Below, one piece after another: positions 28,790 through 35,661 of a stretch of DNA of 39,229 bases (position 1 is the first letter of the stretch; each line of letters starts with the position of its first letter). A model generated the notes under the pieces. That model worked only from the letters and a program-made list of their open reading frames with translations. It was not told where the DNA came from and did no database searches. The position numbers and the translations under genes were made by a program. Source of the DNA: a virus; IMG/VR virus record IMGVR_UViG_3300050821_007829, positions 1-39,229 of that record; one strand, written 5' to 3'.

Positions 28790-29182
28790 TCAATCCTCCA
28801 AGTACCAAACGTTATAGAGCTGAACGACTCGAATGATCCCAGGATCGGGATCGACCATCGGAAACTCGTTGGCGAGAAACATCTTTTGTACGAGCGTCGG
28901 ACCCATCGCAACGTTCGTCAGGTTTTGGAACAGCAGCCGCAAGGCCTTCGCCACGGCCCAGGCGGTGTCGCCATCGATGCCGAAACTATCGATCTGCATC
29001 GAGGCGTCGGCGAGCGGTGCCACGCCGCAGAACAGTTCCTGGCGCTGCGTGTGGGCGCGCTGCACGTTGATCGACGGCAGCGGCGTGTTTGGCTCCCGGA
29101 TCAGCCCATAGATGCGCTGTGCCACCAGCGCCGATATCGTTGGCGCCGCGATCAAAAAATTCCGTAGGTCTGTCTCTAGCAT
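28790..29182 (-). CDS. Tail terminator/completion protein (DUF3168-like)
   Basis: 130 residues from ATG 29182, sharing one base with the previous TGA. MLETDLRNFLIAAPTISALV, RIYGLIREPNTPLPSI, MQIDSFGIDGDTAWAVAKAL is the DUF3168 pattern. These proteins cap the tail tube at the neck. Confidence 0.83.
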   Translation of the reverse strand: MLETDLRNFLIAAPTISALVAQRIYGLIREPNTPLPSINVQRAHTQRQELFCGVAPLADASMQIDSFGIDGDTAWAVAKALRLLFQNLTNVAMGPTLVQKMFLANEFPMVDPDPGIIRVVQLYNVWYLED

Positions 29183-29613
29183 CAGCGTTTCGCCGCCGCG
29201 CGCGCCACCGCGCGTGCGATCGAATCCTTGAAGGCCGCCTCGCCGGCGGCGCGCGTCTCGAGCAGCGACCGTCGCAGCCACGGCTGCGCGGGCATCTTGT
29301 GGGTGCCCAACTCCACGAACACCGCCTCGTAAAAGGCCAGCGCGCGCGTGCTCATGATCGCGCTCGCGATATTTTTCGCCGCGTTGATGGTCGTGATGAC
29401 GCGTACCGTGCCGCGTGCGTAGCCGGGAGCGACCAGCAAGCCATTCTTCAATCGATGCGGCTCGGATCCGACCGGCGCGGTGATGCGCGCCTGTGCGAGC
29501 GCAGGTTTCATACCGGCGCGCACCGCGTTGCGAAGCGCCCTGCCCTCCTCGAGCGACGAGAGTTCGTTCAGCTGCTTGGTGAGGGCCGCGACGCCTTCGA
29601 GAGTGGATCTCAT
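29182..29613 (-). CDS. HK97 gp10-like neck/tail completion protein
   Basis: 143 residues from ATG 29613 (ATGA overlap with the 36-aa gene). An N-terminal helix (EGVAALTKQLNELSSLEE), RNAVRAGMKPALAQARITAP and the ending MPAQPWLRRSLLE fit the HK97 gp10 family, which acts at the head-tail joint. Confidence 0.8.
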   Translation of the reverse strand: MRSTLEGVAALTKQLNELSSLEEGRALRNAVRAGMKPALAQARITAPVGSEPHRLKNGLLVAPGYARGTVRVITTINAAKNIASAIMSTRALAFYEAVFVELGTHKMPAQPWLRRSLLETRAAGEAAFKDSIARAVARAAAKR

Positions 29614-29720
29614 TGACGCACCCTCGAAAGCTTCTTCGATGATTTCTTGCCGCGCAGTTCGAGCATCTGCGCGATCATCTTTTTGCGCCTTCGCTTGATT
29701 CGTTTTTCCGCCTTTATCAT
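29610..29720 (-). CDS. 36-aa very basic peptide in the neck region
   Basis: ATG 29720 and TGA 29610 overlap both neighbours (ATGA each). About half of the residues are Lys or Arg (KRIKRRRKKMIAQMLELRGK). Likely nucleic-acid-binding or a small assembly factor; no family recognised. Confidence 0.6.
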   Translation of the reverse strand: MIKAEKRIKRRRKKMIAQMLELRGKKSSKKLSRVRQ

Positions 29721-30130
29721 GGTGTCGCACCCACGCGATAGCCCACGGCGTCGCGCAGTGAGCAGGTCAGCTGCAGCTCGACGCGCAGATTGATGTCGCG
29801 CACCGCGCCCAGGACATCGTAGTACTCGAACACCGCCGGGGACTCGCCTGGGTTCGTGCAGTAGACCAGACGAAATTGATTCGGGCCCGCACCCGACATC
29901 CCTTCGCGATAGCGGATCCGGATGCGTGTGATGACGGAGCGCTCGACGGCTTGGGCCACCTGGTTCTCGTATGGCTTCCAATCATCGATCGCGAAGCGAA
30001 CATTTTCCGCCCACAGCTGGTACGTGACGTTCGGCGCGCCGGTCGTATCCGTGCCCGGCACGCGTGTCTCGATGTTGCAGAAGTGCCGAAGCTCACCCGA
30101 TTGCGTCGGGCGGATCTCGCGGCGTTTCAC
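29717..30130 (-). CDS. Head-tail adaptor (head closure) protein
   Basis: 137 residues from ATG 30130 (ATGA overlap). RREIRPTQSGELRHFCNIET, YQLWAENVRFAID, FEYYDVLGAVRDINLR fit the head closure family (SPP1 gp16-like). It joins connector and tail. Confidence 0.85.
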   Translation of the reverse strand: MKRREIRPTQSGELRHFCNIETRVPGTDTTGAPNVTYQLWAENVRFAIDDWKPYENQVAQAVERSVITRIRIRYREGMSGAGPNQFRLVYCTNPGESPAVFEYYDVLGAVRDINLRVELQLTCSLRDAVGYRVGATP

Positions 30131-30339
30131 TTGGCCCCCTCCGCGCCGTCGCCACCCTGCGGGACTGCAGGCAATTGTGGTGGCGAATCGGCGCGGGCCG
30201 GCCTGGCGCTCGCGGTGGTGTATGAAATGGCGATGGACGGTTTGCGGGCGCGCATGCGCGCCTCGACTTGCGCGAGCCTGGCTCTGATCGCTTCAGGTAA
30301 GTGAGCGCGAACCTTGCCGCACAGGCCGCAATTGCTCAT
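30127..30339 (-). CDS. Hypothetical CxxC protein (70 aa)
   Basis: ATG 30339 overlaps the connector stop and the TGA overlaps the next ATG. N-terminal CGLCGKVRAHLPEAI then a helix and a Pro/Ala-rich tail. Small, inserted between connector and adaptor. Function unknown. Confidence 0.65.
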   Translation of the reverse strand: MSNCGLCGKVRAHLPEAIRARLAQVEARMRARKPSIAISYTTASARPARADSPPQLPAVPQGGDGAEGAK

Positions 30340-30824
30340 ACGCCCATCCCGGTGCGGTACGGAAAGAGGGTGTCGGTCGCGGTCTTGTCCAAGAGCTCCC
30401 AGTTATCGACGTTGCGATCGAACAGCAGCTCGACACGCATCAGGATCGCGTTCTTCAAATCTCGGCGCAGCGTCGCGGCATTGTTCTGCAGCAGCGGATT
30501 ATTTTTGTAGTAGCTCTGCCAGGTGCGCTCGTCCCAATACTGCCAGTCGTTGAAACCCTCGACCCCGACGTCCATGTTCTCCTGCGGCGAATTGAAAAAT
30601 GGCGAGTCGACCGGCTCCGGCAGCACGACCGCGGCGCCGTCGCTCGGGCCCGACAGCGGCAGCAGCTGCCCGAGTGAGCGGCCGCAAAAATTCTCCGCCC
30701 AGTCGATCGCCGCGCCGATCAGCTCGGTGATGCGCGCGTCGTGCAGGGTCAGGCCGGCATCGATCGACAACTGATCCTTGGCGTCCTGGAGCGTGATGAA
30801 GGTCACTGGCGGGGGGCTGCTCAT
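30336..30824 (-). CDS. Head-tail connector protein (HK97 gp6-like)
   Basis: 162 residues from ATG 30824, with AAGGAG upstream. FITLQDAKDQLSIDAGLTLH, DARITELIGAAIDWAENFCG and the ending ILMRVELLFDRN are the connector pattern. An Asp/Glu/Trp-rich insert (WQYWDERTWQSYY) is longer than usual. Confidence 0.88.
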   Translation of the reverse strand: MSSPPPVTFITLQDAKDQLSIDAGLTLHDARITELIGAAIDWAENFCGRSLGQLLPLSGPSDGAAVVLPEPVDSPFFNSPQENMDVGVEGFNDWQYWDERTWQSYYKNNPLLQNNAATLRRDLKNAILMRVELLFDRNVDNWELLDKTATDTLFPYRTGMGV

Positions 30825-30901
30825 GGGGGCTCCTTATACGCGCGCTGTGAGATTCCGGAACCGTGGAACATCTATGTATATTTGTGTCTTTGTGAGTGAG
30901 A
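30825..30901. promoter_or_regulatory. Gap between glycosyltransferase and connector, with repeats
   Basis: CCGTGGAACA occurs at 30861-30870 and again at 30931-30940. GTGAGAT (30896-30902) and ATCTCAC (30912-30918) form an inverted repeat around the glycosyltransferase stop, and GTGAGAT recurs at 30847-30853. The gap is AT-richer than its surroundings, with TATACA on the minus strand as a possible -10. It could hold a secondary late promoter. Confidence 0.4.
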
Positions 30902-31657
30902 TCATGGGCTTATCTCACACCGCCCGTTACCCGTGGAACAATCCTGGCGCGGCTTCGGCCGATAGTTATCCACGTCCGCGCCGATCAGCGTCGCGAGGTG
31001 CGCCATGGTCGGGTCCGGGGTGTAGCCGCTCTGGTTTCTCCACCCCATCGTCGTACCCTGCCTGCCCGGCAGTCCCTTGATGCCGACCACCGTGCCGATG
31101 TCCTGCCAGAGCTTTTTCGTCCCCTCGAACGCGCGCCATAAGCCCAAGTCCACCGAGCCCGAATCGATCGACGCGCAGATCCTTTTCAGCAGCGGAAACA
31201 CGCTGCGCGTGAGCCCGGTCTGGCACAGCGAGCTGTGCGGCGAGCTCGCGCCCATCGTGCGGTGACAGCGTTTGCCCACGTGGTAGTAGACGATGCCCTG
31301 GAAGCCGAACATAGCGTGCGACTTGAGCTCGTCTTCGATCACTTCGATGTGCCAGCAGCTGTACCAGTCATCGTCCTCAACGAAGGCCACGCTGTCGTGC
31401 TTCACGCGCTCGAGCGCTGCGAGCAGATTTACGGGCAAGGTGTGGGGCGGATCGCCGCGCTGAGGATGCCTGCGCACGATCTGGACGTCCGCGATACCGC
31501 AGCGCCGTTGCAATTCTTCGCTCACAAACCCGAACGGCATTTTCCCGTCATCCACAATGACCCACTGATCCGGCCTGCGCGTCTGCCGCGCCATATATTT
31601 GACGCAGAGGGCGAAGGGGATGGGGCGATCGCCGGTACAGGTGACGACGCTGATCAT
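30902..31657 (-). CDS. Family-2-like glycosyltransferase
   Basis: 251 residues from ATG 31657 (ATGA overlap). ISVVTCTGDRPIPFALCVKY, QWVIVDDGKMP and VAFVEDDDWYS (DxD-type EDDDWY at residues 94-99) are the nucleotide-sugar binding elements of GT-A enzymes. It lies between capsid and connector genes, not in the usual set of head genes. It may modify virion proteins or the host surface; the target is unknown. Confidence 0.8.
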   Translation of the reverse strand: MISVVTCTGDRPIPFALCVKYMARQTRRPDQWVIVDDGKMPFGFVSEELQRRCGIADVQIVRRHPQRGDPPHTLPVNLLAALERVKHDSVAFVEDDDWYSCWHIEVIEDELKSHAMFGFQGIVYYHVGKRCHRTMGASSPHSSLCQTGLTRSVFPLLKRICASIDSGSVDLGLWRAFEGTKKLWQDIGTVVGIKGLPGRQGTTMGWRNQSGYTPDPTMAHLATLIGADVDNYRPKPRQDCSTGNGRCEISP

Positions 31658-32397
31658 TGCATCGTCCCCGCTTCCCAGGGCCCGTCCCAGGACGAGGTCA
31701 AGCAGCCGAACACTTCGGTGTTGGGCAATTTTGCGTAGCGCTGGCGCAGTTCGCGCAGGATGAAGTGCGTCTCGACGCGCTCGGCAAGAAAAGCTATGCA
31801 GCGCCGCTGCCTTGGGTCGTAGCGCATGAACCGCGAGCGGTATCGCTTCGCGAACTCCTGATAGAGCGGAAAGACCACGCTCACTATCTGGCGCACCAGG
31901 CTGCCGGGGTAGACGCCCATGGCGACGCCGCCCTCGATGAGCGCCGGCTCCGCCTCGAGCGCGCGCCGCTCGCCGTGGGTCATCACGCCCATGGCCACGG
32001 CCAGGTTCAAGCAGTCGTACAAATCAATGCGATGGTGGCAGCTATCCCACTGCTCCTTGATGTTCCGATGCCGGCGGCCGACGGCGAAAAAATCGTGCAG
32101 GCACAGCAGAAAATCGGACCCTTGATGCGGTTCGGTCTCGGCGCGCGGCATCTGCGCGCATTGCGCTTCGGAGATCCGATTGTGCGGCAGATCGGGTTTG
32201 CGCGTGACGATCTTGCGATAGCCGCACACATTCATGAGGCCAACTTCCGGCGCGCGCTCCGCGAGCACTGGGTGCGCGACGACCGAGACTAAGGCCTGGT
32301 AGTCGTGGCCCTTCGGCGTCTCGATGATCTCGTCGTACAGGTGCGCCGAGAGCCGCGGCGGCCGGTGCGCGATGCAGAAGGTGGGGATTAATTGCAT
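31654..32397 (-). CDS. Hypothetical protein of the glycan cassette (247 aa)
   Basis: ATG 32397 is chosen because the conserved-looking start MQLIPTFCIAHRPPRL follows. Contains EVGLMNVCGYRKIVTRK, LCLHDFFAVGRRHRNIKEQW and GGVAMGVYPGSLV. I do not recognise a family; coupling to the glycosyltransferase (ATGA) suggests a shared pathway. The beginning has features of small sugar-enzyme folds, but this is not a firm call. Confidence 0.7.
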   Translation of the reverse strand: MQLIPTFCIAHRPPRLSAHLYDEIIETPKGHDYQALVSVVAHPVLAERAPEVGLMNVCGYRKIVTRKPDLPHNRISEAQCAQMPRAETEPHQGSDFLLCLHDFFAVGRRHRNIKEQWDSCHHRIDLYDCLNLAVAMGVMTHGERRALEAEPALIEGGVAMGVYPGSLVRQIVSVVFPLYQEFAKRYRSRFMRYDPRQRRCIAFLAERVETHFILRELRQRYAKLPNTEVFGCLTSSWDGPWEAGTMQ

Positions 32398-32402
32398 TGC
32401 AA

Positions 32403-32561
32403 TTATTCCGAGCGCGGCAGCACTTCGGCCTGCCCGCCGATGACCCACATGGCGAGCTTCAGCAGCTGCGTGCCCAGCCAGACGCGAAAGATGAACACGC
32501 GGCTGAGGCGGATCTCCAGAACCAGCGACTCGAGGTCGGGCATGACGGTGAGCGCCTTCAC
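32403..32561 (-). CDS. Hypothetical hydrophobic protein (52 aa)
   Basis: GTG 32561 overlaps the DUF3309 stop (GTGA). VFIFRVWLGTQLLKLAMWVI at residues about 22-41 is a hydrophobic or amphipathic helix. No family recognised. Confidence 0.65.
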   Translation of the reverse strand: MKALTVMPDLESLVLEIRLSRVFIFRVWLGTQLLKLAMWVIGGQAEVLPRSE

Positions 32562-32710
32562 AATCGACCGGTGATCAGCAGCACGAGCAGCACGAGCAGC
32601 ACCAAACCGCCGCCGCCGTAGCCGTACGAGTAGCCGCCGAAACCGCCGCCGACACACAGCAGCAGCACGATGATGAGCACGATCGAAAGTGTGCTCAAGC
32701 GAACTTTCAT
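32558..32710 (-). CDS. DUF3309-like small membrane protein (50 aa)
   Basis: ATG 32710 with a strong AGGAGG (5-nt spacing). Two hydrophobic stretches (STLSIVLIIVLLLCV and LVLLVLLVLLITG) flank a Gly/Tyr turn (GGYSYGYGGGG), as in DUF3309. Known DUF3309 proteins occur in soil and plant-associated Proteobacteria. Role unknown. Confidence 0.78.
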   Translation of the reverse strand: MKVRLSTLSIVLIIVLLLCVGGGFGGYSYGYGGGGLVLLVLLVLLITGRL

Positions 32711-33354
32711 AGAACCTCCTCGATCGCGCGGCGGGGAAAGCAGTTGATCGCGGTGCGCCGGCTGCAGTTGATGACCTCGACGCCGGCGGCCTTCAAATCC
32801 ACGGCGAGGGAATTCATCGCAGCGACCCAGGTCGGATACGTGCCGCCGTTGCCCAATCCCTTCGGGTGATCGCCGTGCCAATGCGTGCGCGCGCCGTCGC
32901 GCGAGAAGTCAAACCCTAGGAGCAGGATGCGTGCGGCGCCGAACAGATACGCGAGGCCCATCGCCTGGTAGCCGGAATTTTTGCCCTGGTGAATGCAGGT
33001 TGGATCTTTCGCGAGGCCTGGGCTGTCGGCGCCGTAGATCCAATGCAGATCGAAGCGATCGCGCGCCCGGGCGTTCACGGTCCACTTCTCGCCGTGAAAG
33101 GTGCGCGCGACTTCCGGAAAGTAGGCCATCCACCAGGTCTCGTCACACGCATAGAGCACGTCCGCCCACAGCGCGCGCCGGAAGCTCGTGTTGACGGCTA
33201 TCGTTTTGCATTTGCCTTGGACGTAGACGCAGTCGGCCTCTGTAAGACTCGGGCCACTCGCGATAATGCAGACGGTTTCTCCCCGCCAGCGTCCTCCGGG
33301 TCCTCCGTGTGCGGCCGCTGCAGGTCCTCGTCCGGCTGCAGCACCGGCGGCGCG
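32707..33354 (-). CDS. MptE-like (DUF115-type) glycan protein, probably made by -1 frameshift
   Basis: The frame encodes VCIIASGPSLT, then IAVNTSFRRALWADVLYACD, HQGKNSGYQAMGLAYLFGA, LGFDFSRDGARTHWHGDHP and VINCSRRTAINCFPR, a clear MptE-like phage family often found with glycan genes. Its first ATG/GTG/TTG is GTG 33159, which would delete the conserved IASGPSLT segment. The frame is open back to a TAG near 33469 without any start codon. A slippery A_AAA_AAC in the overlapping upstream gene (33354-33360) leads exactly into this frame. Fused, the protein is 278 residues. The biochemical role in phages is not established. Confidence 0.75.
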   Translation of the reverse strand, partial: RAAGAAAGRGPAAAAHGGPGGRWRGETVCIIASGPSLTEADCVYVQGKCKTIAVNTSFRRALWADVLYACDETWWMAYFPEVARTFHGEKWTVNARARDRFDLHWIYGADSPGLAKDPTCIHQGKNSGYQAMGLAYLFGAARILLLGFDFSRDGARTHWHGDHPKGLGNGGTYPTWVAAMNSLAVDLKAAGVEVINCSRRTAINCFPRRAIEEVL

Positions 33355-33542
33355 TTTTTTACTGACGGCGCTCCCGGGAAGGCCTGCGTGCGATCGGGCT
33401 TGATCTCGTCCGCGATGATTTCGATCAGGCCTTTGGATCGCAGAGCCAGCGCGTAGTTCTTCTCCGAACTAAATCGCGTGCCGGCGCGGATATAGCCGTA
33501 CTGCGTGCTGTTGAAGGTCTTGATTGCTTTGCACTGTGGCAT
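33198..33542 (-). CDS. Small head-region protein carrying a slippery site (114 aa)
   Basis: ATG 33542 with AGGAG upstream. KAIKTFNSTQYGYIRAGTRF and ALRSKGLIEIIADE form a small domain of a type common after capsid genes; the rest (residues about 50-114) is a polar linker. The GTA AAA AAC at residues 61-63 is the proposed -1 slip site joining the MptE-like frame. Without slip the protein ends at 33198 in a basic tail. Confidence 0.78.
   Translation of the reverse strand: MPQCKAIKTFNSTQYGYIRAGTRFSSEKNYALALRSKGLIEIIADEIKPDRTQAFPGAPSVKNAPPVLQPDEDLQRPHTEDPEDAGGEKPSALSRVARVLQRPTASTSKANAKR
33314..33360 (-). promoter_or_regulatory. Candidate -1 frameshift signal (MptE-like fusion)
   Basis: A_AAA_AAC at 33354-33360 is in the zero frame of the 114-aa gene (GTA AAA AAC). 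Downstream, GCTGCAG (33336-33342) pairs with CTGCAGC (33317-33323), with an outer GCC (33346-33348) and GGC (33314-33316), so the spacer is 5-11 nt. The same heptamer operates in the tail-chaperone genes. Confidence 0.65.
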
Positions 33543-33609
33543 CGAAATTCTCCTGCCTGGGCGGCTCGGAAGCACCGATACCCGCCCAGGACTTTTCGCT
33601 TGGAACCTA

Positions 33610-34968
33610 CTACGAGACCTCGGTGCTCTCGCCGGCCGGGACGAAGCCGTGGATCAGCGCCTGGCCGCGCGACACGCCGAGCGCGAGGCGTTCCTCGAAC
33701 AGCACGGTCACCAAGTTGCGCACGAAGTTGTCTTGGTCTTCGTTGCTCACCAGGATCTGCGCTTCCTCGCGATCGAACAGCGTCGCGCACAGCTTGAACG
33801 CGCCCACAAGGAACTCGCCGGCCGCCATCGAGTAGCACTGCGCGACGGGCAGTCCCCACAGCATCCCAGGGCTCGAGCCCGTTGGGCTCGCGATCATGTA
33901 CCGGCCCAAGGTGTCCTTGGTCAGTTCGAGATCGTGCCAATCGGTCGGGCTCATGGCGATGCCGGTGGCTGGATAGAACGCCAGGTTCACCTGCAACATC
34001 GCATGGCGGATCACATCGATGCGCGTGTCGTTCGGACGCTTGAAAGCGTTCGGCGTGTACGCGGTCGCCTGCGGGACCAGCCCCAGCAAATTATCGCCGG
34101 TGCCGTCACCGTAGAGGATCTGCTTTTCCTCGACCAGCTTCAGACCGAACGTCCCTCGCCCGTTGATCAGCGTCATCAGCTGCGAGAAGTCTGCGAGGAT
34201 CTGTTTGGACGCCTTGATCCAGTGCGCGAGGGTGCGCACCGGAATGGTGTCGCGCTCGTAGGTGATGTCCGACTGGGGTTTTAAGGCCCCTTCGGAGACC
34301 GGCGCCGCGTTGTTGGTGAACAGCGTTTCCTTCACCCACTCGATCAGGTTCGACGTGGTCGTGCCGACGTCGAGCAGATCCCGAATGGTCAGCGGCTGGA
34401 AGGGCGGAATGACCGGAGTCGGCAGGAACTCAGGGAACGCGCCGGCGCCGCCGGTGATGGTCGTGATGTTCTTCACCTGGAAAGGTTTCATCGACATGCG
34501 CAATGAACCTGCGCGCTTCGCGAAGTCCTTCCATTCCTCCGACTCGATCACCTGCTGGCCGAGCGATTTGAATTTCGCGCCGCCACCGCCGATGCCTCCG
34601 CGCGCCAGCCATTTCTGCTCGAGATCCAAGAGCCGCGCATCGCTCGCGGCGCGCTCGGCTTTCAGTTTCTCGTGCTCGGCGATCAGTTTGGCGCCATCCT
34701 CGTTGAGTTTGGCCACGGCGGATTTGACGCCCTCCTGCACCTCGCCGTAGGTCTTGACGTTCTTCTCGACCTCGTCCAGAACCTCCTTAACTTTTTTGCC
34801 GTGCGCGTCGAGCGCTTCCTTGATCGCGGTGCGCAGCTGATCGCTCGTCGGGCCGTCGGCGCGCGCCCAGGCGCCAGAATAAAAATAGCTGTCCGTCTCG
34901 AGTACTCGAGAGGTGGCCATATCGATGACGCCGCGCGTGATGACGCGACGCGGTTTGGGTAGAAACAT
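33610..34968 (-). CDS. HK97-fold major capsid protein
   Basis: 452 residues from ATG 34968 (AGGAA upstream); ATG 34920 (MATSRVLE) is an alternative. Residues about 40-120 are coiled coil (delta or scaffold domain, removed by the protease). The mature fold has PVIPPFQPLTIRDLLDVGTT, WIKASKQILADFSQL, GDGTGDNLLGLVP, NFVRNLVTVLFEERLALGV, typical of the family. Confidence 0.95.
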   Translation of the reverse strand: MFLPKPRRVITRGVIDMATSRVLETDSYFYSGAWARADGPTSDQLRTAIKEALDAHGKKVKEVLDEVEKNVKTYGEVQEGVKSAVAKLNEDGAKLIAEHEKLKAERAASDARLLDLEQKWLARGGIGGGGAKFKSLGQQVIESEEWKDFAKRAGSLRMSMKPFQVKNITTITGGAGAFPEFLPTPVIPPFQPLTIRDLLDVGTTTSNLIEWVKETLFTNNAAPVSEGALKPQSDITYERDTIPVRTLAHWIKASKQILADFSQLMTLINGRGTFGLKLVEEKQILYGDGTGDNLLGLVPQATAYTPNAFKRPNDTRIDVIRHAMLQVNLAFYPATGIAMSPTDWHDLELTKDTLGRYMIASPTGSSPGMLWGLPVAQCYSMAAGEFLVGAFKLCATLFDREEAQILVSNEDQDNFVRNLVTVLFEERLALGVSRGQALIHGFVPAGESTEVS

Positions 34969-34980
34969 AAAAATTCCTCG

Positions 34981-35661
34981 CTAGAGTTGTAGTGGATGCT
35001 CTCTGATCATCGCCAGTACGGACTCGACTTCTTTCTCGCCGAGCTTGCTCTTGTCAGCATCACGCTGTTCTAGCAGTCGCACCAAGCCGTGGCCGGCTAT
35101 CGCCTTGGCTTGGGATCGTGAAAAATTCCCTGCCTCGCGCAGGAAATCCTCGAAATCTGAAAGGGATGGCAGATCGCCGACGGCGAGCAGCGACTTCACG
35201 CTGGTGATGGTCGCCTCGGTGTTCGCCGGGAAGGTCGCGAAGCTGTACTCCCACAGGTCGACCTTGATCAGCCTGTTGACGTTGGTCTTGCCGTCGTACT
35301 CCTCCTCGGTCGGGTCGTAGCCGATCGAGAGACCGCGCACCACTTTCGCTTTCGCCAGCGCGAAGGCCTCGCGCGACTGCTGCACGTCTTTGATCAGCAG
35401 TTGCCCGGCGACAAACAGTCCCTTGCCATCCTCGGCGAGATCGGTGGTCGCGCCGATCGGCGAGTAGCTCTGGTGCTGCCACAGGCAGGGCGGCATCGCA
35501 TCTTGCTGCTTCCATTTAACGATCGAGTCTGCGAACGCGCCCGGCATCACGACGTCGCGATACGCGTCCGTGTTGCCGAACACCGAGGCGTAGCCCTCGA
35601 AGGTGCCATCGTCTTTGACGGCTTTGAACTGGAATGGGACCTGGCGGTGTTTCAGTTTCAT
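34981..35661 (-). CDS. HK97-type prohead protease
   Basis: 226 residues from ATG 35661, overlapping the portal stop (ATGA). FEGYASVFGNTDAYRDVVMP, LWQHQ (His63) and VRGLSIGY (Ser112) are the conserved elements of the serine-type prohead proteases. It matures the capsid by removing the delta domain. A charged helical extension ends it. Confidence 0.95.
   Translation of the reverse strand: MKLKHRQVPFQFKAVKDDGTFEGYASVFGNTDAYRDVVMPGAFADSIVKWKQQDAMPPCLWQHQSYSPIGATTDLAEDGKGLFVAGQLLIKDVQQSREAFALAKAKVVRGLSIGYDPTEEEYDGKTNVNRLIKVDLWEYSFATFPANTEATITSVKSLLAVGDLPSLSDFEDFLREAGNFSRSQAKAIAGHGLVRLLEQRDADKSKLGEKEVESVLAMIREHPLQL

Noticed and set aside
31848-34524. Further TTCGCGAA octamers inside structural genes
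   Set aside because: Single copies inside coding sequence (for example near 31850 and 34515) are expected by chance in this composition and lack the regular spacing of the 7768-7811 array.
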